Source: a bacterium HR15
GTDB lineage: Bacteria > Armatimonadota > Fimbriimonadia > Fimbriimonadales > GBS-DC
Length of the DNA: 32,763 nucleotides
Direction: 5' to 3'
NCBI GenBank assembly: GCA_002898555.1
Contig: BEHR01000035.1
Location: forward strand, 1-32,763
Under the pieces are notes generated by a model. It searched no databases. It saw nothing but the letters and a program-made list of their open reading frames with translations, and had not been told where the DNA came from. Positions within the stretch are counted from its first letter, which is position 1, and each line of letters starts with the position of its first letter. This document shows, piece after piece, positions 21,486 to 32,094 of the stretch. The position numbers and the translations under genes were made by a program.

Positions 21486-21531
21486 AGCAGGCGAAGGCGG
21501 TGCATGCGTGTACAAAGCGGTACTAAAAAAT

Positions 21532-21559
21532 CGCCGCACGGGGCGAGAGCCGTGCGGCG
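21532..21559 (-). terminator. Strong hairpin, terminator-like on the minus strand
   Basis: CGCCGCACGG and CCGTGCGGCG form a perfect 10-bp stem around an 8-nt loop. The A-tract AAAAAAT before it becomes a T-tract on the minus strand, so it looks like an intrinsic terminator for leftward transcripts. On the plus strand the tail is only moderately T-rich, so it may also help end the transsulfuration operon. The rest of 21486-21702 holds a small GGCTGG/CCAGCC inverted repeat at 21602-21622 and no gene. Confidence 0.7.
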
Positions 21560-21702
21560 TATCTCATCTTCCCTCGCGCAGGCATAAGGGGAGAGGACCG
21601 AGGCTGGAGAAAATCGCCAGCCAGCGATGACGGCATGAAGCTTACAACAATGCCCGTTAAGGTGGGGTTAACTATGGTTAGGGTTCGGTAAAATTTCGGT
21701 GG

Positions 21703-22476
21703 ATGCGGCTGCTTTTTCTGGATGAAGTGGACAGCACGCAGCGGGTCGCCATCGAGCAGGTTCAGCGGGGTGAGCGCGCTTGGGACGCGATATGCGCTGA
21801 TCATCAGACGGCAGGGCGCGGGCGGCGTGGTGCACGCTGGCACGATGAACCGGGCACGAGCCTGCTGGTCTCCTTTTTGCTGTGGGATGTGCCCCTCCCA
21901 GACCCACCCGGCTTGCTGGGCATCGCGGCGGCGATTGCAGCAGCGGAAACGCTGGAGCAAGCCTTTCCCCCCTTGCAGGTGCGGCTTAAGTATCCCAACG
22001 ACTTGATCTTGCAAGGGCGTAAATTGGGTGGTGTGCTGGTGGAGATTGTGGAGGAGACCGCCATCGTGGGGGTAGGGATCAACCTGGCACAGCGCGAGTT
22101 CCCCGAGCCACTGCGCGAAAGCGCCATCTCGGTCTGGCAGGGATTATCCCCCGAAAAGCGCAAAGAGTTCGCGCTCGACCTGCCCTGTCCCGGTCCCTAT
22201 CGAGCCCTTCGTGCCCACTTAATTGAGGGAATTGGCAAACGCTTGAAGGAACTGGCGATGCAAGTGGCAAGTTCCGGGGCGACCTTGTTGCACCCACTCT
22301 GGCAAGCACGCGATGACACCGGAGGTCGCATCTATCAGATTCTGGATGTGCCGGGGCGTCCCGTGGGGATTGCCCTGCGGGTGGAGCCAGATTTTCGCCT
22401 GCGCCTGCGCCTGCCCGACAGCAGCGAACATGCGACCTATCTGGTAACCTCCATAGAATTCGTAAATGGGGCGTGA
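21703..22476 (+). CDS. birA: Biotin--[acetyl-CoA-carboxylase] ligase
   Basis: This 257-residue enzyme activates biotin with ATP and attaches it to biotin carboxyl carrier protein. The signature motifs are LDEVDSTQ, the biotinyl-AMP loop AGRGRRGARWHDEPG, RLKYPNDLIL, KLGGVLVEI and VGVGINL. A C-terminal SH3-like domain follows. There is no N-terminal helix-turn-helix, so it is a catalytic class I enzyme and not the repressor type. A TAAAAT at 21689-21694 would start transcription almost at the ATG, so the message may be nearly leaderless. No carboxylase genes are in view. Confidence 0.93.
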   Translation: MRLLFLDEVDSTQRVAIEQVQRGERAWDAICADHQTAGRGRRGARWHDEPGTSLLVSFLLWDVPLPDPPGLLGIAAAIAAAETLEQAFPPLQVRLKYPNDLILQGRKLGGVLVEIVEETAIVGVGINLAQREFPEPLRESAISVWQGLSPEKRKEFALDLPCPGPYRALRAHLIEGIGKRLKELAMQVASSGATLLHPLWQARDDTGGRIYQILDVPGRPVGIALRVEPDFRLRLRLPDSSEHATYLVTSIEFVNGA

Positions 22477-22482
22477 ATTTTG

Positions 22483-22504
22483 CGAGATCTCGAATGGGTA
22501 CAAT
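22483..22504 (+). promoter_or_regulatory. acnA promoter region with palindrome
   Basis: TACAAT at 22499-22504 is a candidate -10. The perfect palindrome CGAGATCTCG at 22483-22492 lies in the spacer upstream of it and could be an operator. GGAGG lies before the acnA ATG. Confidence 0.4.
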
Positions 22505-22524
22505 AGGGATGGAGGAGTAAGGCG

Positions 22525-25299
<2,775 letters not shown>

Positions 25300-25419
25300 A
25301 ATAGCTCAGGTCATGTGGGGTGCAGATAGCAAGCGTACAACAGTTTTTAGACCTACTTGGTTGAGGGCATTCTCCTTTCCCACGGCGTGGGAGAGAGGGA
25401 CAGGGTGTCTGCTCATCAA
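25300..25419. repeat. Intergenic stretch with a CCCAC/GTGGG hairpin element
   Basis: No gene is seen between acnA and psd. TTTCCCACGGCGTGGGAGAG (25376-25395) forms a short stem flanked by CTCC and GAGG, in the style of the other small repeats here. A TATAAT at 25285-25290, inside the end of acnA, may be the psd promoter. Confidence 0.5.
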
Positions 25420-26142
25420 ATGGCAAATAGTGATATGAAAATTCCGCGCTGGCTGAAGATGGCTGTTGGTATCGTTGCTGTAGCGGCGGGTGCGAACTGG
25501 TTCTTGCGGCATGTCTGGTTCTATCGCGACCCAAGGCGCATTCCACCCCGTGACCCGCACCTGATCCTCGCACCCTGTGATGGGAAAGTGGTCTATATCC
25601 GTCCTGTGGTGCAGGGTGCGGTCTTTGCTGAAAAGTTAGGGCGGGCTATCCCCATCACGGAGATTATGCGCACGGACTGGGGTGGTGCGCGCGAAGGCTG
25701 GCTGATTGGCATCTATATGAGTCCGCTCGATGTGCACTACAACTACGCGCCCGTCGCGGGCACGATTCAGCGTATCGTTTACACGCCTGCACGCGCCAAC
25801 CTGCCGATGCTTGACCTGTGGGAATATGTTCGCATGGCGTGGCTGCGGCGCGCTGTGGACCTGCTGGGGAAGCGGTTCCAGCTGGAGAACGAGCGTCAGA
25901 CCCTCCTGTTGGAGAACGGCAAGGTGCGCCTCGCGATGGTGGAGATTGCCGATAAGTTCGTGAATAAAATCACTACCTTTGTGCAGGAGGGGCAAACGGT
26001 ACAAGCGGGTCAGAAGGTCGCCTTTATCGGGCGCGGCAGCCAGGTGGACTTGCTCCTTTTCACACGCCATGTGGAGATACTGACCCGTGTAGGCGCGCAG
26101 GTGTATGGGGGCGAGACGCCTATCGCTCGCCTGCTGGAGTAA
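25420..26142 (+). CDS. psd: Phosphatidylserine decarboxylase proenzyme
   Basis: This 240-residue membrane-associated enzyme makes phosphatidylethanolamine and uses a pyruvoyl group made by self-cleavage. There is a hydrophobic N-terminal segment (MAVGIVAVAAGANWFL), then WFYRDPRRIPPRD, LAPCDGKVVYI (PADG in the classical form), and SPLDVHYNYAPVAG with the catalytic His. The cleavage site is expected between Gly and Ser in IGRGSQVDLLLF (Ser about 207), resembling the FGSRVD form of short bacterial and archaeal enzymes. The ATG at 25420 was chosen; ATG at 25435 is possible, and the open frame back to a TTG at 25357 runs through a repeat. The stop lies 3 nt before the next gene. Confidence 0.88.
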   Translation: MANSDMKIPRWLKMAVGIVAVAAGANWFLRHVWFYRDPRRIPPRDPHLILAPCDGKVVYIRPVVQGAVFAEKLGRAIPITEIMRTDWGGAREGWLIGIYMSPLDVHYNYAPVAGTIQRIVYTPARANLPMLDLWEYVRMAWLRRAVDLLGKRFQLENERQTLLLENGKVRLAMVEIADKFVNKITTFVQEGQTVQAGQKVAFIGRGSQVDLLLFTRHVEILTRVGAQVYGGETPIARLLE

Positions 26143-26145
26143 GCG

Positions 26146-26967
26146 ATGCTGTTGCCCACTCGTCTGCTTTGTGTGGCGCGGGCAGCCTGCCCTTCGGGGA
26201 ATCTCCCCATGGTTCACATTCCGCTGGACGAGCTGGAGGCACGCCAGCATGAACTCGCACCGCCATTTGTAGAAATGGAGCTTTTGCCAACAGGGGTGGA
26301 AGCTTATTACGCGCTGGGTTGGCTCCATGCTCGAGGACGCCGTGCCCGCCTGAGCCGATGCATCCCTCGCGCTATCGATAGGGGGAATCCGCCCCAAGTG
26401 GTGCGCTATCGCCTCTGGGAGCCGAACGAGTTCCTACAACAGGTTGCCCCATTGCTGCCGCCAGGGCGTGGATTGGATCTCGCCTGCGGCGCTGGGCGCG
26501 AGGCAGTCTATTTGGCGGATCTCGGATGGCAGGTGGTTGCGGTGGATCGGCTGCCCGACGCGCTCGAACGGGGACGCGAGCTGCAGGCACGCTATGCGCC
26601 CGACGCCCCGCCCATCCAATGGCTCGAAGCCGATCTCGAAACCGATTGGTGTCCTGCTGGATCGTTCGATATCATCACCTGTTTCTTCTTTCTGCACCGT
26701 CCGCTGGTTCAGCGTGTCTCGGAATGGCTGCGACCTGGTGGGCACTTCCTCATGGAGACCTTCACCACCATTCATCGGGCGCAGTTTGGTCGTCCCTCCT
26801 CTGAAGCACGCGTGCTGCGCCCTGGCGAACTGCCCACCCTGTTGCCGTCCACAATGACGATTCGCCACTATGACGAAGGTTGGCACACGCGCGGGCACAC
26901 CGCGCGTCTCTGGGCACAGCGCAGGAACTCGGAACCTCCCGTTGAATGGATAGAGGGGACGCGATGA
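26146..26967 (+). CDS. SAM methyltransferase with remnant rhodanese-like N-terminus
   Basis: This 273-residue protein has a class I methyltransferase domain from about residue 85, related to TehB-type enzymes: RGLDLACGAGREAVYLADLGWQVVAVDRLPDAL, the acidic EADLE, FDIITCFFFLHRPL and LRPGGHFLMETFT. Residues 1-75 resemble the start and end of a rhodanese fold (GNLPMVHIPLDELEARQHEL, then ALGWLHARGRRARL), but the loop with the catalytic Cys is absent, so sulfurtransferase activity is not expected. The ATG is 3 nt after the psd stop, and the stop overlaps the HMG-CoA lyase ATG. The substrate is unknown. Confidence 0.82.
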   Translation: MLLPTRLLCVARAACPSGNLPMVHIPLDELEARQHELAPPFVEMELLPTGVEAYYALGWLHARGRRARLSRCIPRAIDRGNPPQVVRYRLWEPNEFLQQVAPLLPPGRGLDLACGAGREAVYLADLGWQVVAVDRLPDALERGRELQARYAPDAPPIQWLEADLETDWCPAGSFDIITCFFFLHRPLVQRVSEWLRPGGHFLMETFTTIHRAQFGRPSSEARVLRPGELPTLLPSTMTIRHYDEGWHTRGHTARLWAQRRNSEPPVEWIEGTR

Positions 26968-27887
26968 GCACGCTATCATTGCCGCAGCGGGTGCGTGTGG
27001 TCGAGGTCGGTGCGCGCGATGGGTTGCAGAACGAGCCGACCTTTGTGCCCACAGAGGTCAAAATTCGCTTCATCGAAATGCTGGCAGATGCGGGTTTGCC
27101 TGTGGTGGAGGCGACCTCGTTCGTCAGCCCGCGCTGGGTGCCGCAACTTGCCGATGCGGAACAGGTGCTGATGGGCATTCATCGCCTGCCTGGCGTGCGC
27201 TACCCCGTGCTGGTGCCCAACTTGAAAGGGTTGGAGCGTGCGCTCGCCGCGGGCGCACGCGAAATCGCTATCTTCACCGCGGCGTCCGAGACTTTCTGCC
27301 AGAAAAATCTCAATCGCACAATTGGGCAGTCGCTGCAGGAGTTTGAGCAGGTGGTGCAGGAGGCGCGACAGGCGGGGTTATGGGTGCGCGCCTATATTTC
27401 GACAGCGTTCGTCTGCCCCTATGAGGGCACGATCCCCCCGGAGCAGGTGCTGCCGGTGGTGGAACGGCTGCTTGAGATGGGCGTGGATGAGATTAGTTTG
27501 GGCGACACGATTGGCGCGGCGGTGCCCACGCAGGTTGCACAATTGACTGAACGGCTGCATGGCTTGCTCCCGCTGGAGCGAACCGCCTACCACTTCCACG
27601 ACACCTATGGCATGGCGCTGGCGAATGTGCTGATGGCGATGCAGATGGGGGTATGGATTTTCGACAGCAGTGCAGGCGGATTAGGCGGCTGTCCCTTCGC
27701 GCCCGGCGCAGCGGGCAATCTGGCGACGGAGGACCTACTCTACATGCTGGACAGCATGGGCATTGAGACGGGTGTGGCTCGGCAGAAGGTGGCGGAGGCG
27801 GCGCGTTTCATCCTTCAGCACCTGCAGCGCAGCACGCCGCCCAGTCGCTATCTGCAGGCGTGCGCCCCATCGAAGGAGGCGAAATAA
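26964..27887 (+). CDS. Hydroxymethylglutaryl-CoA lyase
   Basis: This 307-residue protein of the HMGL-like TIM-barrel family cleaves HMG-CoA to acetyl-CoA and acetoacetate in leucine breakdown. Motifs seen are VVEVGARDGLQNEPTFVPT with the metal-binding Asp, EATSFVSPRWVPQLADA, YISTAFVCPYEG, SLGDTIGAAVP, YHFHDTYGMALAN with metal-binding His residues, and the signature Cys in GGLGGCPFAPGAAGNLATED. The ATG at 26964 overlaps the previous stop (ATGA) and follows GAGGGGA; an upstream in-frame ATG at 26946 is less suited. Related pyruvate carboxyltransferases look alike, but the Cys signature favours HMG-CoA lyase. Confidence 0.92.
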   Translation: MSTLSLPQRVRVVEVGARDGLQNEPTFVPTEVKIRFIEMLADAGLPVVEATSFVSPRWVPQLADAEQVLMGIHRLPGVRYPVLVPNLKGLERALAAGAREIAIFTAASETFCQKNLNRTIGQSLQEFEQVVQEARQAGLWVRAYISTAFVCPYEGTIPPEQVLPVVERLLEMGVDEISLGDTIGAAVPTQVAQLTERLHGLLPLERTAYHFHDTYGMALANVLMAMQMGVWIFDSSAGGLGGCPFAPGAAGNLATEDLLYMLDSMGIETGVARQKVAEAARFILQHLQRSTPPSRYLQACAPSKEAK

Positions 27888-27906
27888 TGCGCGTTGGGAT
27901 TAAAGG

Positions 27907-28923
27907 TCAGCCCAGCGCCCGAATAAATAGCCATACCGCTAACAGCGCAAGCAGAAGCGTAACGCCATACAGCAGCAACACTGTCTGGCGATGGCTCAAG
28001 CCCCATTCCAACAGCTGGTGATGAATGTGGCGCTTGTCGGGCTTGTGGATGGGATGCCCACTCAACACGCGCCGAATCACCACATTGACCGCATCGAGCA
28101 AGGGCAGCCCAAAGACCAGCACAGGGATTACGATGGCGAAGATCGTCGCTGCCTTGAACGCGCCGATGACTGCCAGCCCCGCCAACATAAAGCCCAGAAA
28201 CTGCGCTCCGCCAGTGCCCATGAAGATACGCGCAGGGTTGAAGTTATAGCGCAGGAAACCGGCCGATGCCCCTGCGATCGCCGCCGCGCTGATGGCGATC
28301 AGCCAGTTCGGATAGGGCTGGTTCAACATGTTGGCGGCTTGCAGCGCCATTAACGCCAGCGCGAGCGCAGCAATCGCACTGACCCCCACTGCCAGCCCAT
28401 CCAGCCCATCGATGGTGTCCATCGTCTTGCTGATGACGAACATCCAGACGGCTGTAATGGGAATCGCCCACCCGCCGAAGGGGATCCAGCGAGCATGTTC
28501 GAAACTGCCGCCCAGCGGCGCCCTAAAGCCTTCGATCTGCACACCGAACGCTTGCACAGCCAGCCCTGCCAGCAACAGCACCCCCGCCTGCACAAATGCC
28601 GAGAAGCCCCGCTTGTCGTCCAGCATGCCAAAGAGCAGCACACCCGTGCCGACGAGCAGCAGCCCCAGCAAGGGCATCGCGCGGGCAAAGAACACCTCCG
28701 CGCTCGGCGCCAGCAGATAGAGGCGTATCAACCCTGCCAGCATGCCCAGTAGCACGCCGATATAGATTGCCAGCCCGCCCCAGCGCGGTATCGGTTCCTG
28801 ATGTACACGCCGCGCGTCGGGAATGTCCATCACACCCGCGCGAATCGCCCACTCACGCACCCACGGGGTTAGCAGGTAGCTAACAATGAGCGAAATGACA
28901 AAGACCGCGGTGATAGTTTTCAT
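27907..28923 (-). CDS. WecA/MraY-like polyprenyl-phosphate sugar-1-phosphate transferase, altered active site
   Basis: This 338-residue protein has about ten membrane segments of the family that loads UDP-GlcNAc-type sugars onto undecaprenyl phosphate for cell-surface polymers. Motifs seen are PDARRVHQEPIPRWGG, FGMLDDKRGFSA, MDTIDGLDGLAVG and the C-terminal HIHHQLLEWG. The motif normally reading FMGDxG reads IFMGTGGAQFLGF, so the Mg-binding catalytic Asp (residue 237) is replaced by Thr. It may be inactive or changed in mechanism, unless the read is wrong. Its ATG overlaps the dCMP deaminase stop (ATGA). The stop faces the HMG-CoA lyase stop with a 19-nt gap and no clear terminator. Confidence 0.88.
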   Translation of the reverse strand: MKTITAVFVISLIVSYLLTPWVREWAIRAGVMDIPDARRVHQEPIPRWGGLAIYIGVLLGMLAGLIRLYLLAPSAEVFFARAMPLLGLLLVGTGVLLFGMLDDKRGFSAFVQAGVLLLAGLAVQAFGVQIEGFRAPLGGSFEHARWIPFGGWAIPITAVWMFVISKTMDTIDGLDGLAVGVSAIAALALALMALQAANMLNQPYPNWLIAISAAAIAGASAGFLRYNFNPARIFMGTGGAQFLGFMLAGLAVIGAFKAATIFAIVIPVLVFGLPLLDAVNVVIRRVLSGHPIHKPDKRHIHHQLLEWGLSHRQTVLLLYGVTLLLALLAVWLFIRALG

Positions 28924-29387
28924 CGCTTCGGTTTGTAAGGCGTTAAATCCACCGGTACCAGTTTACCCTCGAGGAAGCGTTCGAGCGCGATGCCCGCTTC
29001 CGCAAATAGCTCCAGCGCGAACTCGTCGGGATAGTCGCCTTCGAACACCACGCGCACGATGCCTGCGTTAATAATCATCTTGGCGCAGTGGTTGCATGGC
29101 TGGCAGGTGGCATAGAGGGTCGCGCCGCGCGTGGAGACGCCATTCAGCGCTGCCTGTAGAATCGCGTTCTGTTCGGCATGCAGGGCGCGAATACAGTGTC
29201 CTGCCACGATGTGGCAGCCGACCTCCGTGCAGTGTGCCAGTCCACGCGGTGCCCCATTGTAGCCTGTGGCTAAGATACGCTTGTCCAGCACAATCACCGC
29301 GCCCACGCTGCGCCGTGGGCAGGTCGCCCGCCCCGCCACCACATGCGCAATCTGCATGAAATACTCATCCCAGCTCGGACGCTGCAT
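28920..29387 (-). CDS. dCMP deaminase (ComEB family)
   Basis: This 155-residue zinc enzyme deaminates dCMP to dUMP for dTTP synthesis. The N-terminus SWDEYFMQIAHVVAGRATCPRRSVGAVIV and ATGYNGAPRG are typical. Zinc ligands are His70 with catalytic Glu72 in LHAEQNAI, and Cys98 and Cys101 in CQPCNHCAKMI. An extra Cys/His group (HCTEVGCHIVAGHC) matches the second zinc site of the dCMP deaminase group. It overlaps the WecA-like gene by 4 nt, so the two form an operon despite unrelated roles. Confidence 0.94.
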   Translation of the reverse strand: MQRPSWDEYFMQIAHVVAGRATCPRRSVGAVIVLDKRILATGYNGAPRGLAHCTEVGCHIVAGHCIRALHAEQNAILQAALNGVSTRGATLYATCQPCNHCAKMIINAGIVRVVFEGDYPDEFALELFAEAGIALERFLEGKLVPVDLTPYKPKR

Positions 29388-29402
29388 GCCGCCTCTCCGG
29401 GA

Positions 29403-29425
29403 AGCCAGGTCAGACCTGCCAGGTT
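29403..29425. repeat. Small palindromic intergenic element
   Basis: CAGGTCAGACCTG is a perfect inverted repeat around one base, followed by CCAGGTTT, in the 38-nt gap between two leftward genes. It has no T-tract, so a terminator role is not supported. Confidence 0.45.
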
Positions 29426-30379
29426 TCAGACTCTGGGTGGCTTGAACTGGGCGAAGGTCTGCGCGTCGTAGGGCGGCTTGAGTTTACCCTGGGCAATCAT
29501 CTGTTCCAGCCGGCGGATCTTTGCCATCGTCGCGTCGGGCACATCCTTGCGCGTGAAGCGCATCGGGCTCAGTCCAACGCCTTTCTCCTTCACGCCATAC
29601 ACAATTGTGCCCGCCTGGAACCTGCCTTCTGCCACCCGCTTACACACATCGAACACCGCGTTATCCACGCGCTTCATCATGCTGGTTAGCACGCGCCCCG
29701 GGGCGAGGTGGTCTTGGTCGCTGTCCACGCCAATCGCATAGTAGCCTTTGCCCTTCTGCTGGGCGGCACGGATCACCCCGATGCCGCATCGTCCCGCCGC
29801 GTGATAGATAATGTCCGCGCCTTGATTGAACTGGGTCAGCGCGAGCTCACGCCCTTTGGTCACATCGTCCCAGTTGCCCGTGTAGCCGACCAACACTTTT
29901 GCGCGCGGGTTAGTGGTCAAAACCCCTGCCCGATAGCCGTATTCGAACTTCTTGATAAGCGGCACATTCATCCCGCCGATAAAGCCGACGATGTTGGTCT
30001 TGGTCATCGCGCCAGCCAGGGCACCGACAAGGAAGGAGCCTTCCTGCTCGTTGAAGATAAGTGATACGCAGTTGGGTAGGTTCGGGGCACGCCCGTCCAC
30101 GATGCCGAAGTAGACCTTCGGAAAGCGCGGCGCGACCCGTGCCAGCGCGTCCTCCATCAAAAAGCCGATGGCAAACACGACATCATAGCCCTGCCGTGCC
30201 AGCGAGGTGAGATTGCGTACATAGTCGGCTGCCGAGCGTGACTCCAAATAGCGCACCTCCGCGCCCAGTTCCTTCTGAGCGCGTTGCAGCCCACGCCAAG
30301 CAGAGGCGTTGAACGACTCGTCGCCAATCCCGCCGATATCGGTCACCATCGCTGCCCTGATCTTGCGTCTCTGCATCAT
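29426..30379 (-). CDS. BMP family (Med/BmpA-like) ligand-binding protein without signal peptide
   Basis: This 317-residue protein matches the BMP family of nucleoside-binding ABC transporter receptors: AAMVTDIGGIGDESFNASAWRGL, YDVVFAIGFLMEDAL, NEQEGSFLVGALAG, VGFIGGMNVPLIKKFEYGYRAG, IIYHAAGRCGIGVI and YYAIGVDSDQDHLAPG. Normal members begin with a lipoprotein signal. Here the fold starts at residue 7 and no signal or lipobox is seen, and no longer start exists in this frame. GGGAGG precedes the ATG pair (30379 or 30376). It may act in the cytoplasm as a sensor, or the signal was lost. No permease or ATPase genes are adjacent. Confidence 0.9.
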   Translation of the reverse strand: MMQRRKIRAAMVTDIGGIGDESFNASAWRGLQRAQKELGAEVRYLESRSAADYVRNLTSLARQGYDVVFAIGFLMEDALARVAPRFPKVYFGIVDGRAPNLPNCVSLIFNEQEGSFLVGALAGAMTKTNIVGFIGGMNVPLIKKFEYGYRAGVLTTNPRAKVLVGYTGNWDDVTKGRELALTQFNQGADIIYHAAGRCGIGVIRAAQQKGKGYYAIGVDSDQDHLAPGRVLTSMMKRVDNAVFDVCKRVAEGRFQAGTIVYGVKEKGVGLSPMRFTRKDVPDATMAKIRRLEQMIAQGKLKPPYDAQTFAQFKPPRV

Positions 30380-30454
30380 TTCGCCTCCCTACACCAAGAA
30401 TTTTACCTGAATCAAAGTGGCTCCATGATGGAAAAACAGTTGCGAGGTGCAACG

Positions 30455-31102
30455 ATGAGAAGGCGACTCGCTGGAGGATTGGGATTGTTAGGACTGGTGA
30501 GCCTTGCATTTGCCATTCCGGAGACGGTGGTGTTTATGCCCACGGCGAACCGGGGCTATGCGCGCTCGCTCTATTTGGCGGCGGAACAGTATGGTCTCTC
30601 GCGCTTCTATAGCCAGACACGCACCCGCTGCCTTTACACCCAGTTGATGTTCACCGACCGGTTTGAAGTAGGTGTTGATTGTGTTGGGTTTGACCGCTCC
30701 GAAACGCGCCAATGGGCGTTCAATAGTCGGCTGGTGCTGACCCCGGAGACCGAGCGCGCTCCTGGCGTGGCGGTGGGTGTCTGGAACATCGCAGAGAGTA
30801 CCCAGCCCCAGTACTACCTGGTGGGTACGCGCACGACTTCGTTTGGGCGGTTCCATCTGGGAGGTTTTTATCAGTCGGAGCAATGGGGCTGGGGCGTTGG
30901 CGCACAGTTCCAGCTGGGTGGAGTGGACATCAGCGGCGAGTATCTGCGCTTGCCGAATGGCGATGGCTACACCAGCGTCGGCATTGGACGCGCCCTGAAC
31001 AGTGCGGTCTATCTCTACACCTACTATTCACGCAATCACACGACCCGTGATGCAGACCTGTTCGGGGTCTACCTCGCGTTCACACCCTTCCGCCTGTTCT
31101 GA
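30455..31102 (+). CDS. Small exported protein, possible outer-membrane beta-barrel
   Basis: I do not recognise a family for this 215-residue protein. It starts with a clear signal peptide (MRRR, then a hydrophobic stretch LAGGLGLLGLVSLAFA, with cleavage probably before IPET). The mature part alternates short aromatic and Gly-rich strands (FHLGGFYQSEQWGWGVGAQF, YLYTYYSRNH) and ends in Phe, as in small beta-barrel outer-membrane proteins. The ATG at 30455 follows GAGGTG; ATGs at 30425 and 30428 would put residues before the signal. It is divergent from the BMP gene. Confidence 0.75.
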   Translation: MRRRLAGGLGLLGLVSLAFAIPETVVFMPTANRGYARSLYLAAEQYGLSRFYSQTRTRCLYTQLMFTDRFEVGVDCVGFDRSETRQWAFNSRLVLTPETERAPGVAVGVWNIAESTQPQYYLVGTRTTSFGRFHLGGFYQSEQWGWGVGAQFQLGGVDISGEYLRLPNGDGYTSVGIGRALNSAVYLYTYYSRNHTTRDADLFGVYLAFTPFRLF

Positions 31103-31299
31103 GGGAGCATTCGGTGGCTCAGCGAGGGGAAGGATGTTCGGAATAAATATGTGAGCACAACACCCAGAATGCCGTGTTGAGGGCAGGGCTTCTTGCCGAG
31201 CCGTTAAAGAATAAAAGAACATCGGCATAGGTTTTTGGGCTACCCCGGATAAGGAAAATTTTGCACAAAGGTCTGCCCCTACACGCCCGGAGGCTCGCT
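31103..31299. repeat. Gene-free stretch with interspersed repeat relics
   Basis: GAGGGCAGGGCTTCTTGCCG beginning at 31179 and running to GAGCC at 31203 is a variant of the 24-nt element found twice in ccmF. AAAGGTCTGCCCCTACA at 31267-31283 is half of a 33-nt family unit. No gene is supported. Confidence 0.6.
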
Positions 31300-31318
31300 C
31301 GCCAGTTGGCGTTTTTTT
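31300..31318 (+). terminator. Intrinsic terminator
   Basis: CGCCA/TGGCG hairpin (31300-31311) followed by seven Ts (31312-31318). It can end the transcript of the exported-protein gene about 200 nt upstream. Confidence 0.75.
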
Positions 31319-31403
31319 CGGGCTTCCCCCTCCGCTTCACGATCAGCACCACACCTGATGGACTATGCCTCTACGCCGATCAGTTCTCACTCCGGTGGTC
31401 TCA

Positions 31404-32051
31404 TCACTTGAGTATTAATGAAAAGAAAATATATAATGAAAAAATTGAATACAAAGCATAGGATAAAAATATTCTGTAATCAGTTATAACAAACTCCATT
31501 TTGAAATCAATGTCGTCAAAAGAGGCAGTAAAACTGCGAGGGTATAAAGCACTTATAGCAAGCCCAACAGATGCTGCCAAAAGCAAATGAACATGGAATG
31601 GCATACTGACATTGTAAAAATCAGCTGTCGGATCAAGAAGGACTGTGATAAGTGGTATCGAATAGACAGTTATTAGCAACAACCATAACATTCGCTTACG
31701 GCGCGTTAAAGCCGTTGCTTCCTCGTATAACACTGCAAATTGCGACCACGCTTGGATGAGCCGCCCGCGAAGATCGATGTGTGGCACAGGTCCAAGAACG
31801 ATGCTTGAACCGTATAGCGGTAGATACCAGCATAATAAACTACAAATCGTAATCCCGGCGACAAGCCAACGGTAAATATAAGGCGCCTGCGGATGTAAAA
31901 TGACAGACAGAACCCCTAATAAAATCGCAAAACTGATTCGTCGCAGAAGAAGAAATATCACTGTAAGCGCAAATGAATCGATAATACTGACAATTGCAAG
32001 CTTCTTCTCCTCTGTTAACAACTCATAGTCATTGAGAACACTCTTCGCCAT
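31404..32051 (-). CDS. AT-rich predicted membrane protein, candidate Rhs immunity partner
   Basis: I do not recognise a family for this 215-residue protein. It has about five hydrophobic segments (starting IVSIIDSFALTVIFLLL, LVAGITICSLLCWYLPL, RMLWLLLITVYSIPLITVLL, HVHLLLAASVGLAISALY, IFLSYALYSIFSLYIFF) and a basic ALTRRKRM between segments 2 and 3. The ATG at 32051 is used, with GGAGG about 10 nt upstream. It starts 43 nt after the stop of the Rhs gene, in the same direction, and is clearly poorer in GC than its surroundings (25 of 60 at 31621-31680 against 38 of 60 at 30541-30600). The position fits an immunity protein for the Rhs tip; the role is an inference. Confidence 0.7.
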   Translation of the reverse strand: MAKSVLNDYELLTEEKKLAIVSIIDSFALTVIFLLLRRISFAILLGVLSVILHPQAPYIYRWLVAGITICSLLCWYLPLYGSSIVLGPVPHIDLRGRLIQAWSQFAVLYEEATALTRRKRMLWLLLITVYSIPLITVLLDPTADFYNVSMPFHVHLLLAASVGLAISALYPRSFTASFDDIDFKMEFVITDYRIFLSYALYSIFSLYIFFSLILK

Positions 32052-32094
32052 TGCTACAACCTCCATCAAAGATTGGTGACCAGCATTAGCATGC

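Noticed and set aside
30284-30454. Longer N-terminus for the exported protein
   Set aside because: The upstream codons overlap the divergent BMP gene, and a signal peptide with a good ribosome site begins at 30455.
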